Shown here in pieces: positions 34,048 to 43,110 of a DNA stretch of 64,000 nt. A model generated the notes under the pieces. It saw nothing but the letters and a program-made list of their open reading frames with translations. It was not told the DNA's origin and ran no database searches. Source of the stretch: CALFXN01 sp937957815 (GTDB lineage Bacteria > Synergistota > Synergistia > Synergistales > Aminobacteriaceae). Location of the stretch: contig DAIQNX010000006.1 of NCBI GenBank assembly GCA_036788195.1, positions 1-64,000 on the forward strand, in the 5' to 3' direction. The stretch's first letter is position 1. The number at the start of each line of letters is the position of its first letter. A program made the translations under genes and the position numbers.

Positions 34048-35463
34048 ATGGTCCGGAAAAGAGCGTACGTCGCATGCGCGATCATGGGGTTCGAGGTGTC
34101 GGTTTCCCTGATGGGATTCGGAGGGTTCGTGAAACGGGCCGTCGCACAGGAGAAGCCCTCGGTGGTTTTCGAGGTCGCGACGGATATGCCTGTCGTCGAG
34201 GCGAGACGCGGACAGCGCGTGATCGTCCGGGCGCTGGTCCGGCCCGATGGGCGCCGCGTGCTCACGCGGTCGCCGCTTGCGGTCGCGATCGTCCTGGATA
34301 AGTCCGGGTCGATGGGCGCGGACGGAAAAATTGAAAACGCGAAGCTCGGCGCGCTCGAAGCGATGAATGTCCTCGATCGGCGGGACGTCGTCGCGCTGAT
34401 CGCGTACGACGATGTCGCGAGGGTTCTCGCCTCGCCGAGAAGCGTCGGAAACGGCGCGGACGATCCGGCGCTCGCGAGAGCGATCCGGCGGCTGTCTCCG
34501 GGAGGTTCGACGGCGTTGTACGACGGCCTCGCGCTCGGAGCGGAGCAGTTGCGGACGTTCGTCGACGAGGGGTACATTCCGCGCATCGTGCTGCTCTCCG
34601 ACGGCATCGCGAACGTGGGACCGTCTTCGACGTCGGAGCTCGCGGCCTTCGGCCGGAGGCTCGCGCACCGGGAGATGACGATCACGACGATCGGGCTCGG
34701 TCTGGATTACAATGAGGACCTGATGACGGCCGTCGCGGCGTCGAGCGGCGGAAATGCCTACTTCGCGCGGCACGCCGGGATGCTGCCGGAGATCTTCGCG
34801 CGCGACATGCGGGACGCAGTCGAGGTGACGGCCAGAAGGGTCCGCATCACGCTCCGGTGCCCCGAGGGCGTGCGTCCGGTCCGAGTTGTCGGACGCGAGG
34901 GAATCCTTCGCGACAACGCTCTGGAGACGACGATCGACAATCTCTACGGGACGGGGGAGAAGTACGCGCTGTTCGAGGTCGAATTGCCCGAGCGTCCCGC
35001 CGGAACCTCGTTCGATGCGGCGGAGCTCGAACTCGAGTACACGGACGCGTCCACGGGGGAGGTCCGGAAGGAACTGTCGAACGTCAGGGTCTCCTCGGCG
35101 GAGGACAGGGCCGACGTGGAACGCTCTCTCAACCGCGATATCGTCGCCCAGACGGCCCTTGCGAAGAACGCGGAAGTTCGCGAGGAGGCGATCCGGCTCG
35201 CGGACGAAGGGCGGGCGAAGGAAGCGGCGAAACTGCTCGAGCACAGGAAGGGGGACCTGCGCCTTCTCGCCCCGAGCGTCGGACAGGCCGCACCGAAGCT
35301 CGAAGCCGAGGCGGGGCTCTTCGAACAGCTCGCTCAGAGCATCTCGGCGGCGGGAGGAATGTCGTCCGCCGAACGCAAGCAGGTCATGAACGACGCGTAT
35401 GTCCAGAAGAACCAGCAAGCCCCCGTGACGGTCAGCGGAGATGTCAGCGCGGACCATCAGTAG
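34048..35463 (+). CDS. Exported/anchored VWA-domain protein
   Basis: The protein is 471 residues. A hydrophobic N-terminus (residues 8-33) acts as signal or anchor. The VWA domain has an intact MIDAS: DKSGSMG (about 88), GGSTALYDG and LLSDGIANVG. The C-terminal part is charged and helix-rich (VERSLNRDIVAQTALAKNAE). ATG 34048 has CGGAGGTGG upstream; the in-frame GTG 34039 overlaps this. It is the first gene in an operon with a sensor kinase and response regulator, so it may be their periplasmic target or signal partner. Confidence 0.85.
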   Translation: MVRKRAYVACAIMGFEVSVSLMGFGGFVKRAVAQEKPSVVFEVATDMPVVEARRGQRVIVRALVRPDGRRVLTRSPLAVAIVLDKSGSMGADGKIENAKLGALEAMNVLDRRDVVALIAYDDVARVLASPRSVGNGADDPALARAIRRLSPGGSTALYDGLALGAEQLRTFVDEGYIPRIVLLSDGIANVGPSSTSELAAFGRRLAHREMTITTIGLGLDYNEDLMTAVAASSGGNAYFARHAGMLPEIFARDMRDAVEVTARRVRITLRCPEGVRPVRVVGREGILRDNALETTIDNLYGTGEKYALFEVELPERPAGTSFDAAELELEYTDASTGEVRKELSNVRVSSAEDRADVERSLNRDIVAQTALAKNAEVREEAIRLADEGRAKEAAKLLEHRKGDLRLLAPSVGQAAPKLEAEAGLFEQLAQSISAAGGMSSAERKQVMNDAYVQKNQQAPVTVSGDVSADHQ

Positions 35464-35518
35464 GAAGGGACGGCGTCGCCCCGCGTGACGGCGCTGCGGG
35501 AAGCGTGGTGATCGCACG

Positions 35519-37579
35519 ATGTTCGGACGAACGTCAGAAGATCGGAAAGAAAGGCGGGGGGGCGGAGGAATCCGCCTCCCGCTCGCGTTCGTTTTCGTTC
35601 TCGCCGTTCTCCTGCCGTGCGTCGCGCTGAGCCTTCTCGCGCTTCGCGCCGCAAACAGGGAAGCGCTCTACGTGGAGCGCAGACTCGAGAATACGCTTCT
35701 CGCCGAAGTGAACCACGCCGCAGGCCAGATCGCGGACCTGCTTCGCCGGATCGGGCGCGAACTCGCGGACGATGCGCCTCTGGAGGATTCCGTCGAAGCG
35801 GCGCTCGAATCGTGGAGACGCCGGAACGCGCTGGTTGCGGTTCCGTTCGCGCTCGAAGCGGGGCGCCTCTCGACTCCGGATCCGGCAGGGGCGGATGACC
35901 GAGCTTTTCGGTCGGCCTTCGGGGCATTTCTCGAAGGTCGCACGGAGCTTCCCGTCTACGACGATATCGCGAATGTCTACCGGAGACGGATGACCGCCGA
36001 TGCGGACGATGGCAGAGAGTGGACGCCGTTCGCGTCCTTGCGGTCGAAGACGGAAGCTCCCGGTGCGACGGAACGGAATGAGGAACATCCATCCGGCGGA
36101 CGAGCGCCGGAGGCGGAACCTGAAAACCATATCGCGGCGCCGGTTGCGGAAGAGGCGCCTTCGGCGCCGAAAGCTCTTTCCGCTCTTCCGAAGGGCACTC
36201 CCGCCGTACCGGAACGCGCGTGGGACGGAGTCGAAAGACAGAAGGCCGCCGGACGGATCGCGACCGATTCGACGCTTCGCGAGGAAACCTTCCGGAAAGC
36301 GGAGAAGGAAGGGTTCCGTCTTCTCCAGAGAAACGTGATGCCGCAGGCTCAGGTCCAGATGACGCCGCCCGGAGGGGCGAAGGAAGAGCGCTCGAAGACC
36401 GTCTCGCGCGGCAGGTCGTTCCGGGATCTTTCGCTCGAAGGCGAATGGGGACTTCTGCCCCGGCTCTCGGAGACGGGACTCGATCTCCTTTTCTGGATGC
36501 GCCGTCCGGGCGGCGCGGTCGGATGCACGGTCTCCATGGGAGAACTCAGGAATCGTCTCGCGGACGTCGTGCCGGAAACGCGTTCGGAGGTCCGTATCCT
36601 GACGGTCCTCGACGAGAGCGGGAAGCCCGTGTTCATTCCGGAGAACGCGCCGCGGCCGGACTGGCGGCGCCCGTTCGTCGCACGCGAAATCTCGCCGCTC
36701 CTGCCGCGCTGGGAGGCGGGAGCGTGGCTCTCCGATCCCTCGCTCGTGGAGTCCCAGGCGCATTTCGTCTCGATCGTGGCGACGCTCCTCGTCGCGACGC
36801 TCTTCGTCGTCATCGCCGCGGGCGGGGCGGTCGTCATCAGGACGCTGTCGTCCGAAACGCGCCTCGCGCGCCAGAAGACTACGTTCGTCGCCAACGTGTC
36901 GCACGAGCTCAAGACTCCGCTGACGTCGATCCGACTCTTCGCCGAAATGCTCCTTCAGCGGCGGCAGCCCGACGAAAGGAAACGGGACGAATATCTCCGG
37001 ACGATGCTCTCCGAGGCCGAGCGGCTCTCGCGCCTCGTCGACAACGTTCTCGCCTTCTCCCGCAAGGGGACCGCGAAGGCCGACTACGCCATGGAAGATC
37101 TGGATCTTTCGCGACTGGCCGGAGAAACGGTCGCGCAGCTCGAACCGAACTTGACGCGAAACGGCTTTTCGCTTTCGACTGACCTCGAGGAGTCGGTGAC
37201 CGTGCGGGGAAATTCCGAGGCGTTGCGGCAGGTTCTCATGAATCTTTTCTCGAATGCGGAAAAGTATTCCGGGGAGACGAAAGAGATTTCGGTGTCCACC
37301 TGCACCGATGATGACGAGGCAGTCGTCCGCGTGATGGACCGGGGCATCGGCGTGGATCCCGGTAAGGCGACGCGCATCTTCGAAGAATTCTATCGGTGCG
37401 ACGACTCCCTCTCGTCGTCCCGGAGCGGAACGGGGCTCGGACTTTCGATCGCGAGGGACATCGCGAGGCGGCACGGAGGCGACGTGACGTACGCGCCGCG
37501 GGAGGGAGGCGGCAGCGTTTTTTCGCTTCGCCTGCCGGGGCTTCCTCGGGAAAACGACCGAAGGAGGACACCGTCATGA
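35519..37579 (+). CDS. Membrane sensor histidine kinase with long low-complexity periplasmic region
   Basis: The protein is 686 residues. There are membrane helices at about 20-42 and 415-440, between them a large periplasmic segment containing a Pro/Glu/Ala-rich stretch (about 170-245) without recognisable domain. The cytoplasmic kinase follows directly: NVSHELKTPLTSIRLFAEML (phospho-His), then NLFSNAEKYS, DRGIGVDPG and GTGLGLSIARDIA. No HAMP domain is evident. The gene ends TCATGA, overlapping the response regulator start. The signal is unknown; the upstream VWA protein is a candidate partner. Confidence 0.88.
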   Translation: MFGRTSEDRKERRGGGGIRLPLAFVFVLAVLLPCVALSLLALRAANREALYVERRLENTLLAEVNHAAGQIADLLRRIGRELADDAPLEDSVEAALESWRRRNALVAVPFALEAGRLSTPDPAGADDRAFRSAFGAFLEGRTELPVYDDIANVYRRRMTADADDGREWTPFASLRSKTEAPGATERNEEHPSGGRAPEAEPENHIAAPVAEEAPSAPKALSALPKGTPAVPERAWDGVERQKAAGRIATDSTLREETFRKAEKEGFRLLQRNVMPQAQVQMTPPGGAKEERSKTVSRGRSFRDLSLEGEWGLLPRLSETGLDLLFWMRRPGGAVGCTVSMGELRNRLADVVPETRSEVRILTVLDESGKPVFIPENAPRPDWRRPFVAREISPLLPRWEAGAWLSDPSLVESQAHFVSIVATLLVATLFVVIAAGGAVVIRTLSSETRLARQKTTFVANVSHELKTPLTSIRLFAEMLLQRRQPDERKRDEYLRTMLSEAERLSRLVDNVLAFSRKGTAKADYAMEDLDLSRLAGETVAQLEPNLTRNGFSLSTDLEESVTVRGNSEALRQVLMNLFSNAEKYSGETKEISVSTCTDDDEAVVRVMDRGIGVDPGKATRIFEEFYRCDDSLSSSRSGTGLGLSIARDIARRHGGDVTYAPREGGGSVFSLRLPGLPRENDRRRTPS

Positions 37580-38283
37580 ACGAACGCATTCTCGTCGTCG
37601 AAGACGACTCCGCGATCCTCACGGGGATCCGCGATCTTTTCGAAAGCGAGGGGTACACGGTCGACATCGCGCGCGACGGAACGGCGGCGCTCGAGCGTTT
37701 TCGCGCCGCACGTCCGGATCTCGTTCTCCTCGACATCATGATCCCGAAGATGAACGGATACGACGTATGCCGGGAGATCCGCGTCATGGACCGCGTCACG
37801 CCCGTCGTCATGCTGACCGCGAAGGGGCAGGAGATCGACAAGGTCATCGGCCTCGAACTCGGCGCCGACGACTATATCGTGAAACCCTTCGGCATCGCCG
37901 AACTTCTGGCGCGCGTGCATTCGGCGCTCCGGCGCGGCGCCCTCGCGTCGTCGCTTCCGAGGGATGGAGGAAAAGACTCGGGGCTCGTGACGCTCGGCTC
38001 CGTCGAACTCGATCTCGCCGCGCTCCGCGGCAGAAAACCGGACGGGACGGATTTCCCGTTGACGCCGAAGGAGGCGGCGCTGCTCCGCTTCCTGCTTGCG
38101 CACGAGGGGCGCGTCGTGGACCGGAACACGCTTCTCGAGGATGTCTGGGGCATTTCGTGCGAGGTGACGACGCGCACGGTGGACCAGCACGTCGTGCGAC
38201 TGCGGCAGAAGATCGAGAACGACCCTTCCGAGCCTCGTCACCTGCTGACGGCGTACGGGGCGGGATATCGCCTGGTCCGCTGA
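37576..38283 (+). CDS. OmpR/PhoB-family response regulator
   Basis: The 235-residue protein has a receiver domain with VVEDD, phospho-acceptor in LVLLDIMIPKMNG and KPFGIAEL, then a winged helix C-terminal domain (PLTPKEAALLRFLLAHEGRV, TVDQHVVRLRQKIE). It is translationally coupled to the kinase (ATGA) with AAGGAGGA upstream. Its family binds 11-bp-phased direct repeats like those before the operon. Confidence 0.92.
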   Translation: MNERILVVEDDSAILTGIRDLFESEGYTVDIARDGTAALERFRAARPDLVLLDIMIPKMNGYDVCREIRVMDRVTPVVMLTAKGQEIDKVIGLELGADDYIVKPFGIAELLARVHSALRRGALASSLPRDGGKDSGLVTLGSVELDLAALRGRKPDGTDFPLTPKEAALLRFLLAHEGRVVDRNTLLEDVWGISCEVTTRTVDQHVVRLRQKIENDPSEPRHLLTAYGAGYRLVR

Positions 38284-38308
38284 CCTTCCCTGCGCATCTT
38301 CCGCGAGC

Positions 38309-38337
38309 TTGACGTCGCAAGGACGTGACGGTAGAAT
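38309..38337 (+). promoter_or_regulatory. Sigma70 promoter for the FadR-type/TRAP region
   Basis: TTGACG (38309-38314), 17 bases, TAGAAT (38332-38337) is a near-consensus promoter 68 bases before ATG 38405. Confidence 0.7.
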
Positions 38338-38344
38338 TCAACTT

Positions 38345-38359
38345 GTCTGAAGAGTAGAC
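38345..38359 (+). promoter_or_regulatory. Candidate GntR/FadR operator at the transcription start
   Basis: GTCT-N7-AGAC is a short dyad exactly at the expected start point of the promoter just upstream. It fits autorepression by the adjacent FadR-type protein; binding is inferred. Confidence 0.4.
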
Positions 38360-38404
38360 GACTTCACAGGATCGACTCAAAAAAACATCCGTGCGAGCGT
38401 GACC

Positions 38405-39148
38405 ATGGGACCGATACCGAGGATCCGCCTGTCCGACCGTGTGATCGACGCCATTGAGACGATGATAGCGGGGGGCCGTTTCGCCCCTGGCGACCGTTTC
38501 TTCTCGGAAAACGAACTCGCCGCGAAGCTCGAGGTCAGCCGCTCCTCGATACGGGAGGCGGTTCGGATCCTCGAAGTGACGGGGCGCGTCGTCGTGCGCC
38601 ACGGGAAGGGCATTTTCATCGCGAACCCCTCCGAAGATCGTTCCGATCCGTTCGCGGGCTGGCTCAGGAACAACGAAACCTCCATTCTGGACCATTTCGA
38701 GGTCCGCCTCATCATCGAACCGCAGGCCGCGCGGCTCGCCGCCGAAAAGGCGGACGCCGAAGCGGTCGCACACATACGGAGGGCGCACGACGCGTTCGTC
38801 TCGAATGCGCGGGGCGCGGCGTGCGATATTCCGACGCTCATCCAGGCCGACGAGACCTTTCACCGAAGGATTGCCCGGGCCACGACCAACAGAACGCTCT
38901 ATTACCTGATGCGAACGATGACGAAATCATTGCCGGAGGGATGGATCACGAGCCTGCACATACCGGGGCGCGTGCTGAAGACCGTGGATGAACACGGGGA
39001 GATCCTCGAGGCAATCGGAGGGGGGGATCCGGAGGCGGCGGAACGGAGGATGACGTTGCACCTGAACAACGCGCTTGAAGACATCAGGGCATCCATGGAG
39101 CGGCCACAGCCCGCCGGGATGCGGGATACGGAGCGGATCGGAAGGTGA
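38405..39148 (+). CDS. GntR/FadR-subfamily transcriptional regulator
   Basis: The 247-residue protein has an N-terminal winged helix (RFFSENELAAKLEVSRSSIR, then EAVRILEVTGRVVVRHGKG) and a C-terminal all-helical FCD ligand domain with metal-type residues (ADETFHRRIARATTN, DEHGEILEAI). Members sense organic acids or sugars and control their uptake and breakdown. It precedes an MBL-fold gene by 7 bases and a TRAP transporter, so it likely regulates that import. The ribosome site is weak; GTG 38399 is an alternative. Confidence 0.88.
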   Translation: MGPIPRIRLSDRVIDAIETMIAGGRFAPGDRFFSENELAAKLEVSRSSIREAVRILEVTGRVVVRHGKGIFIANPSEDRSDPFAGWLRNNETSILDHFEVRLIIEPQAARLAAEKADAEAVAHIRRAHDAFVSNARGAACDIPTLIQADETFHRRIARATTNRTLYYLMRTMTKSLPEGWITSLHIPGRVLKTVDEHGEILEAIGGGDPEAAERRMTLHLNNALEDIRASMERPQPAGMRDTERIGR

Positions 39149-39155
39149 GCGAACG

Positions 39156-39980
39156 ATGCGCATCACGACGCTGATCGAAAACTCTCCCGGAGAGCATCAC
39201 GCGTTGCGCTGCGAACACGGACTCTCGTTCTGCGTCGAGCGGGACGGAAAAAAGATTCTTTTCGATACGGGACAATCCGGGGCATTTCTCGAGAACGCGG
39301 CGCATCTCGGAATCGACCTTTCGGACGTCGCTTTCGTCGTTCTCAGCCACGGTCACTACGACCACTCGGGCGGCCTGCGGGCGCTCGCCGGAATGACCCG
39401 GTCGTTCGAACTCGTCGTCGGTCCGGGGTTCTTCCGGGAGAAGTACGGGTACGGGAAGAGTGGCTGCTCGTTTCTGGGCAACGACTTCGACGAGCATTTC
39501 CTTTCGGAAAGCGGAATCCGATATTCGGTCGTGCAGGAGGAAGTCCGCGAGGTTGTTCCGGGTGTTTCCGCGCTTTCCGGCTTTCCGAGGATCCACGACG
39601 ACGAGCGGATCAACCCGAGGTTCGTTCTCCGGACGCCGGACGGGTTCGAACCGGATGCCTTCGAAGACGAGATCCTGCTCGCCGTCGAAACGTCTCGCGG
39701 GCTTGTCGTCCTGCTCGGCTGTTCGCACCCCGGGGTCAGGAACATGCTCGACGCGGTCCGGGAACGTATGAAAAAGCCGATATACGCGGTGTTGGGAGGA
39801 ACGCACCTCGTCGAGGCCGACGAATCTGGCGTCGAGAGCGCGGTCCGCTACTTCGGGGAGAACGGCATCGGGCGGATCGGCGTGTCGCACTGTACGGGAG
39901 AGACCGCGATGGCGCGCCTTCGCGCCGCGAACGGAGGATTTTTCCATAACGTCACGGGCAGTTCGTTTTTCGTCGAATAG
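39156..39980 (+). CDS. Metallo-beta-lactamase-fold hydrolase (second paralogue)
   Basis: The 274-residue protein has SHGHYDHSGGL as metal motif, LGCSHPGVRNML, GGTHLVEADES and SHCTGETAMARL, the same C-terminal elements as the product of 16979-17845. The two are paralogues, with different neighbours. GGAAGGTG precedes ATG 39156. Co-transcription with the FadR-type gene suggests it acts on the substrate imported by the TRAP system or on a derivative; the reaction is unknown. Confidence 0.83.
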   Translation: MRITTLIENSPGEHHALRCEHGLSFCVERDGKKILFDTGQSGAFLENAAHLGIDLSDVAFVVLSHGHYDHSGGLRALAGMTRSFELVVGPGFFREKYGYGKSGCSFLGNDFDEHFLSESGIRYSVVQEEVREVVPGVSALSGFPRIHDDERINPRFVLRTPDGFEPDAFEDEILLAVETSRGLVVLLGCSHPGVRNMLDAVRERMKKPIYAVLGGTHLVEADESGVESAVRYFGENGIGRIGVSHCTGETAMARLRAANGGFFHNVTGSSFFVE

Positions 39981-40066
39981 ACCTCAACGCTCCTGAATTG
40001 CGGGGTTCCACAAATCCGGACCACTGCGGACCCCGGAAAGACATCGAAATTGGAGGAGGGTACGCA

Positions 40067-41122
40067 ATGACGGTTCTGAAGAAGGTTCTTTTCGCAGCGA
40101 TCCTGTCGCTCGTTGCGGCCGGAATGGTTATCCCGTGCATGACGGGCGAGTGCGCCGACGCGCCGAAGAAGATCGTCTGGAAATCCTCGGGCCACGGCCC
40201 GGCGTCCGACCCCTCGCAGATCTACCATGACAAGCTCTGCAACGCGATCACCGAAGCGACCGGCGGGCGTCTCGAAGTGAAGCCGTTCGTCGGCGGGTCG
40301 ATCGTCCCGGCGTACAAGGAAGTCGACGCCGTGAACGACAACGTTCTCCAGATGTGCTACACGTGCCCGATGTACAACCTCGACAAGTGGAAGGCGGCCG
40401 GTCTCATCAGCTCCCGTCCCGGCGCGCTCGCCGGCGAAGCGCTCCGGACGTGGTTCAACTACGGCGGCGGCGCCGACCTCATGAACAAGATGATGGGCGA
40501 TTACAAGGTCATGACCTTCCCCGGCGCCCTGTCGCCGCTTCCGGAAGAGGTCTTCTTCCATTCGAAGGTGAAGATCGAAAGCCTCGCCGATCTCAAGAAG
40601 ATCAAGGCGCGCTGCATGGGCGACGGAGGCGAGATCCTCAAGCGGATGGGCATGGCGACCGTCATCATCCCCGGGGGCGAACTCTACGAGGCGATGAAGC
40701 GCGGAACCATCGACGCCTTCGAGTACTCCACGCTCGCGTCGAACTGGAACATGCACTTCAACGAGGTCGCCAAGTACGTCTACATGTCGCCGACCCGCGC
40801 TCCGAGCGATCCCCAGGTCTTCTTCGTCAACAAGGACGCGTGGAACGCGCTTCCGAAGGATCTCCAGGTCATCGTCCAGGGGCTGATCGACAAGTACACG
40901 CAGGCGCAGCACGAGTACCTCGTCTACGAATCGATCCTCGCGCTCGAGAAGTTCAAGAAGGCCGGATGCGAGGTTCTGCGCGTGCCGAAGGACGTCGAGG
41001 ACGCGCTGAACGCCGAAGCCGCGAAGTTCTACGAGGAAAAAGCGAAGTCCGAAGCGCCGATTTTCGGCGAGATCTATCACTCGATGAAGGCGTTCGGAGA
41101 GTCCTACAACTCGATGCGCTGA
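40067..41122 (+). CDS. dctP: TRAP transporter substrate-binding protein (DctP type)
   Basis: The 351-residue exported protein has a signal peptide (LKKVLFAAILSLVAAGMVIP) and the DctP fold: FGGSIVPAYKEVDAV-like segment, PGGELYEAMKRGTIDAFEYS and NKDAWNALPKDLQ. The arginine that binds the substrate carboxylate would be in LKKIKARCMG (about 180). GGAGGAGGG precedes ATG 40067. DctQ and DctM genes follow. It probably binds an organic acid; which one is not visible. Confidence 0.9.
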   Translation: MTVLKKVLFAAILSLVAAGMVIPCMTGECADAPKKIVWKSSGHGPASDPSQIYHDKLCNAITEATGGRLEVKPFVGGSIVPAYKEVDAVNDNVLQMCYTCPMYNLDKWKAAGLISSRPGALAGEALRTWFNYGGGADLMNKMMGDYKVMTFPGALSPLPEEVFFHSKVKIESLADLKKIKARCMGDGGEILKRMGMATVIIPGGELYEAMKRGTIDAFEYSTLASNWNMHFNEVAKYVYMSPTRAPSDPQVFFVNKDAWNALPKDLQVIVQGLIDKYTQAQHEYLVYESILALEKFKKAGCEVLRVPKDVEDALNAEAAKFYEEKAKSEAPIFGEIYHSMKAFGESYNSMR

Positions 41123-41147
41123 TCCGTAACGACACGAAAGGACAGGG

Positions 41148-41675
41148 ATGCGACGCATGTCCGGCGTACGAAAGGTTCTGAAATATATCGATTCGCTCAG
41201 CGAAATGTCCGGAGCCATCGGGAAGTGGGCTGCGTTGCTCCTTGTCCTGGTGGGAACATGGGAGACGGTCTCCCGGCACTTTTTCGACGCCCCGACGATC
41301 TGGGCGTACGACAGCCTCTGCATGGCGGGAGGAGCCCTCTATCTCCTCGGGGCGTCCTACGACTATCTTCATGACGCGCATACGCGGGTCGACGTGTTCT
41401 ACAGCAAATTCCCTCCGAGAGCGAAGGCGGCGATGAATGTCGTCTGCTCTCTCGTTCTCTTCTTCCCGCTCATGATCGTCATGTTCCTCCAGGCGGTCGC
41501 ATGGACCGTCAAGGCGTGGAAGATCAACGAGGTCATGTTCAACAGCTTCTGGTATCCGCCCGCCGCGCCGTACCGGACGCTGTTCGCCGTCGGGCTCCTG
41601 CTCCTGATCCTTCAGGCGGTGGCGAATTTCGTTCGCGACCTCTATTTCGCGGTGCGGGGTGAGAAGCTTGATTGA
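41148..41675 (+). CDS. dctQ: TRAP transporter small membrane subunit (DctQ)
   Basis: The 175-residue protein has four membrane helices in the DctQ pattern, with LVLVGTWETVSRHFFDAPTI and HTRVDVFYSKFPPRAKA. It lies between DctP and DctM genes and overlaps the latter's start. AAAGGA lies a few bases before ATG 41148. Confidence 0.9.
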   Translation: MRRMSGVRKVLKYIDSLSEMSGAIGKWAALLLVLVGTWETVSRHFFDAPTIWAYDSLCMAGGALYLLGASYDYLHDAHTRVDVFYSKFPPRAKAAMNVVCSLVLFFPLMIVMFLQAVAWTVKAWKINEVMFNSFWYPPAAPYRTLFAVGLLLLILQAVANFVRDLYFAVRGEKLD

Positions 41676-43011
41676 ACTCAGTGCGGAACTCGTTACCGCG
41701 TTGATGCTCGGAGGAGTCTTCTTCCTCGTCATGACGGGATATCCGATCGCGTTCGTGATCGGAAGCGTGGCGTTCATCGTCGGCGTTCTCGTCTTCGGAC
41801 CGACGACGACGTATCACATCCTGTACTCGCGATTCTACGACCTCTCGCTGAACTACCCGTACCTCGCGGTTCCGCTTTTCACCTTCATGGGGGTCATCCT
41901 GCAGCATTCGGGCGTGACGAAGGACCTGTACGAATGCCTCTACGAGGCGCTCGGACGGCTCAAGGGCGGACTCGCGGTCGTCACGATCATCTTCGGGACG
42001 ATTCTCGCGGCGTGCCTCGGCGTCATCGCTGCGTCGGTGACGATCCTGACGCTCATCGCGCTCGCCCCGATGGTCACGCGAGGGTACGACAAGGCGATCG
42101 CGGCCGGCTCGATCGTCGCGTCCGGGACGCTCGGAATTCTCATCCCGCCGAGCATCATGCTCGTCGTCTACGCGCCTCAGGCGGGACTCTCGGTCGGCCA
42201 GATGTTCATGGGCGCGGTCTTCCCCGGACTCCTGCTCTCGGCGCTCTATATCGCGTACGTCGTGATCCGCTGCCGGCTCAACCCGGCCCTCGGCCCGTCG
42301 ATCCCGGCGGATCAGGTCACGCCCTTTTCGGGCGCGAAGTTCCTCCGGCTTCTCAAGGCCCTGCTCCCGCCACTGATCCTCATCGCGGCCGTCCTCGGAA
42401 CGATATTCCTCGGAATCGCGCCGCCCACGGAAGCCGCCGCCGTCGGGTGCTTCGCGTCGATCGTCCTCGCCGTCTGCTACGGGAGATTCAGCTGGGAACT
42501 GATCCGGCGCGCGTCGATCGAGACGCTGAAGGTCAGCGCGTTCGTCGTCATGATCGCGGCGCTCTGCTACGCGTTCGTCGGAATCTTCATGAACGCCGGG
42601 TCGGGCGACGTCGTCGCGAAGTTCATCCTGTCGTTCCCGGGCGGACGGTGGGTGACGTTTACGATCATCATGGCGATCGTCTTCATGCTCGGAATGTTCA
42701 TCGAATGGATCGGGATCGTGTTCATCGTGGTGCCGATCTTCACCCCGATCATGACGTCGCTCGGGTTCAACCCGCTCTGGGCCGGGATGATGGTCTGCAT
42801 CAACCTGCAGATGGCCTTCCAGACGCCTCCGATGGCGATGTCGATCTTCGTCCTCAAGGGGACGGCGCCGAAGGAGCTCGGCGTGTCGATGTGGGACATC
42901 ATCAGGGGGGTCATCCCGTTCATCCTCATCATCATGCTCGTTCTCGTGCTGTGCTCGATCTTCCCGGAGATCATCCTGTGGCTTCCTGAGAAGATGATCG
43001 GCTCGGCGTAG
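41668..43011 (+). CDS. dctM: TRAP transporter large permease (DctM)
   Basis: The 447-residue polytopic protein of the DctM family has LGILIPPSIMLVVYAPQAG, GIAPPTEAAAVGCFASIV and FIEWIGIVFIVVPIFTPIM. GGGGTGAG lies 5 bases before TTG 41668, which overlaps the dctQ end by eight bases; the in-frame GTG 41659 sits inside that ribosome site and is the alternative. It is the Na+-coupled import channel. Confidence 0.9.
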   Translation: MIELSAELVTALMLGGVFFLVMTGYPIAFVIGSVAFIVGVLVFGPTTTYHILYSRFYDLSLNYPYLAVPLFTFMGVILQHSGVTKDLYECLYEALGRLKGGLAVVTIIFGTILAACLGVIAASVTILTLIALAPMVTRGYDKAIAAGSIVASGTLGILIPPSIMLVVYAPQAGLSVGQMFMGAVFPGLLLSALYIAYVVIRCRLNPALGPSIPADQVTPFSGAKFLRLLKALLPPLILIAAVLGTIFLGIAPPTEAAAVGCFASIVLAVCYGRFSWELIRRASIETLKVSAFVVMIAALCYAFVGIFMNAGSGDVVAKFILSFPGGRWVTFTIIMAIVFMLGMFIEWIGIVFIVVPIFTPIMTSLGFNPLWAGMMVCINLQMAFQTPPMAMSIFVLKGTAPKELGVSMWDIIRGVIPFILIIMLVLVLCSIFPEIILWLPEKMIGSA

Positions 43012-43059
43012 GGCGTTCGCGGAAGACACCGGAGAAATATCCGGAGTATCGAAGGGTGG

Positions 43060-43100
43060 GGAAAAGCGGGGGGCGCCGTCAAAGCGTCCCCCGCTTTTCC
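43060..43100. terminator. Stem-loop terminator between dctM and the convergent EamA gene
   Basis: GGAAAAGCGGGGG pairs perfectly with CCCCCGCTTTTCC (13 bp) around a 15-base loop. It lies 48 bases after dctM and 10 bases from the end of the minus-strand gene, so it serves both; U richness is slight. Confidence 0.75.
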
Positions 43101-43110
43101 GTATTCGCAG

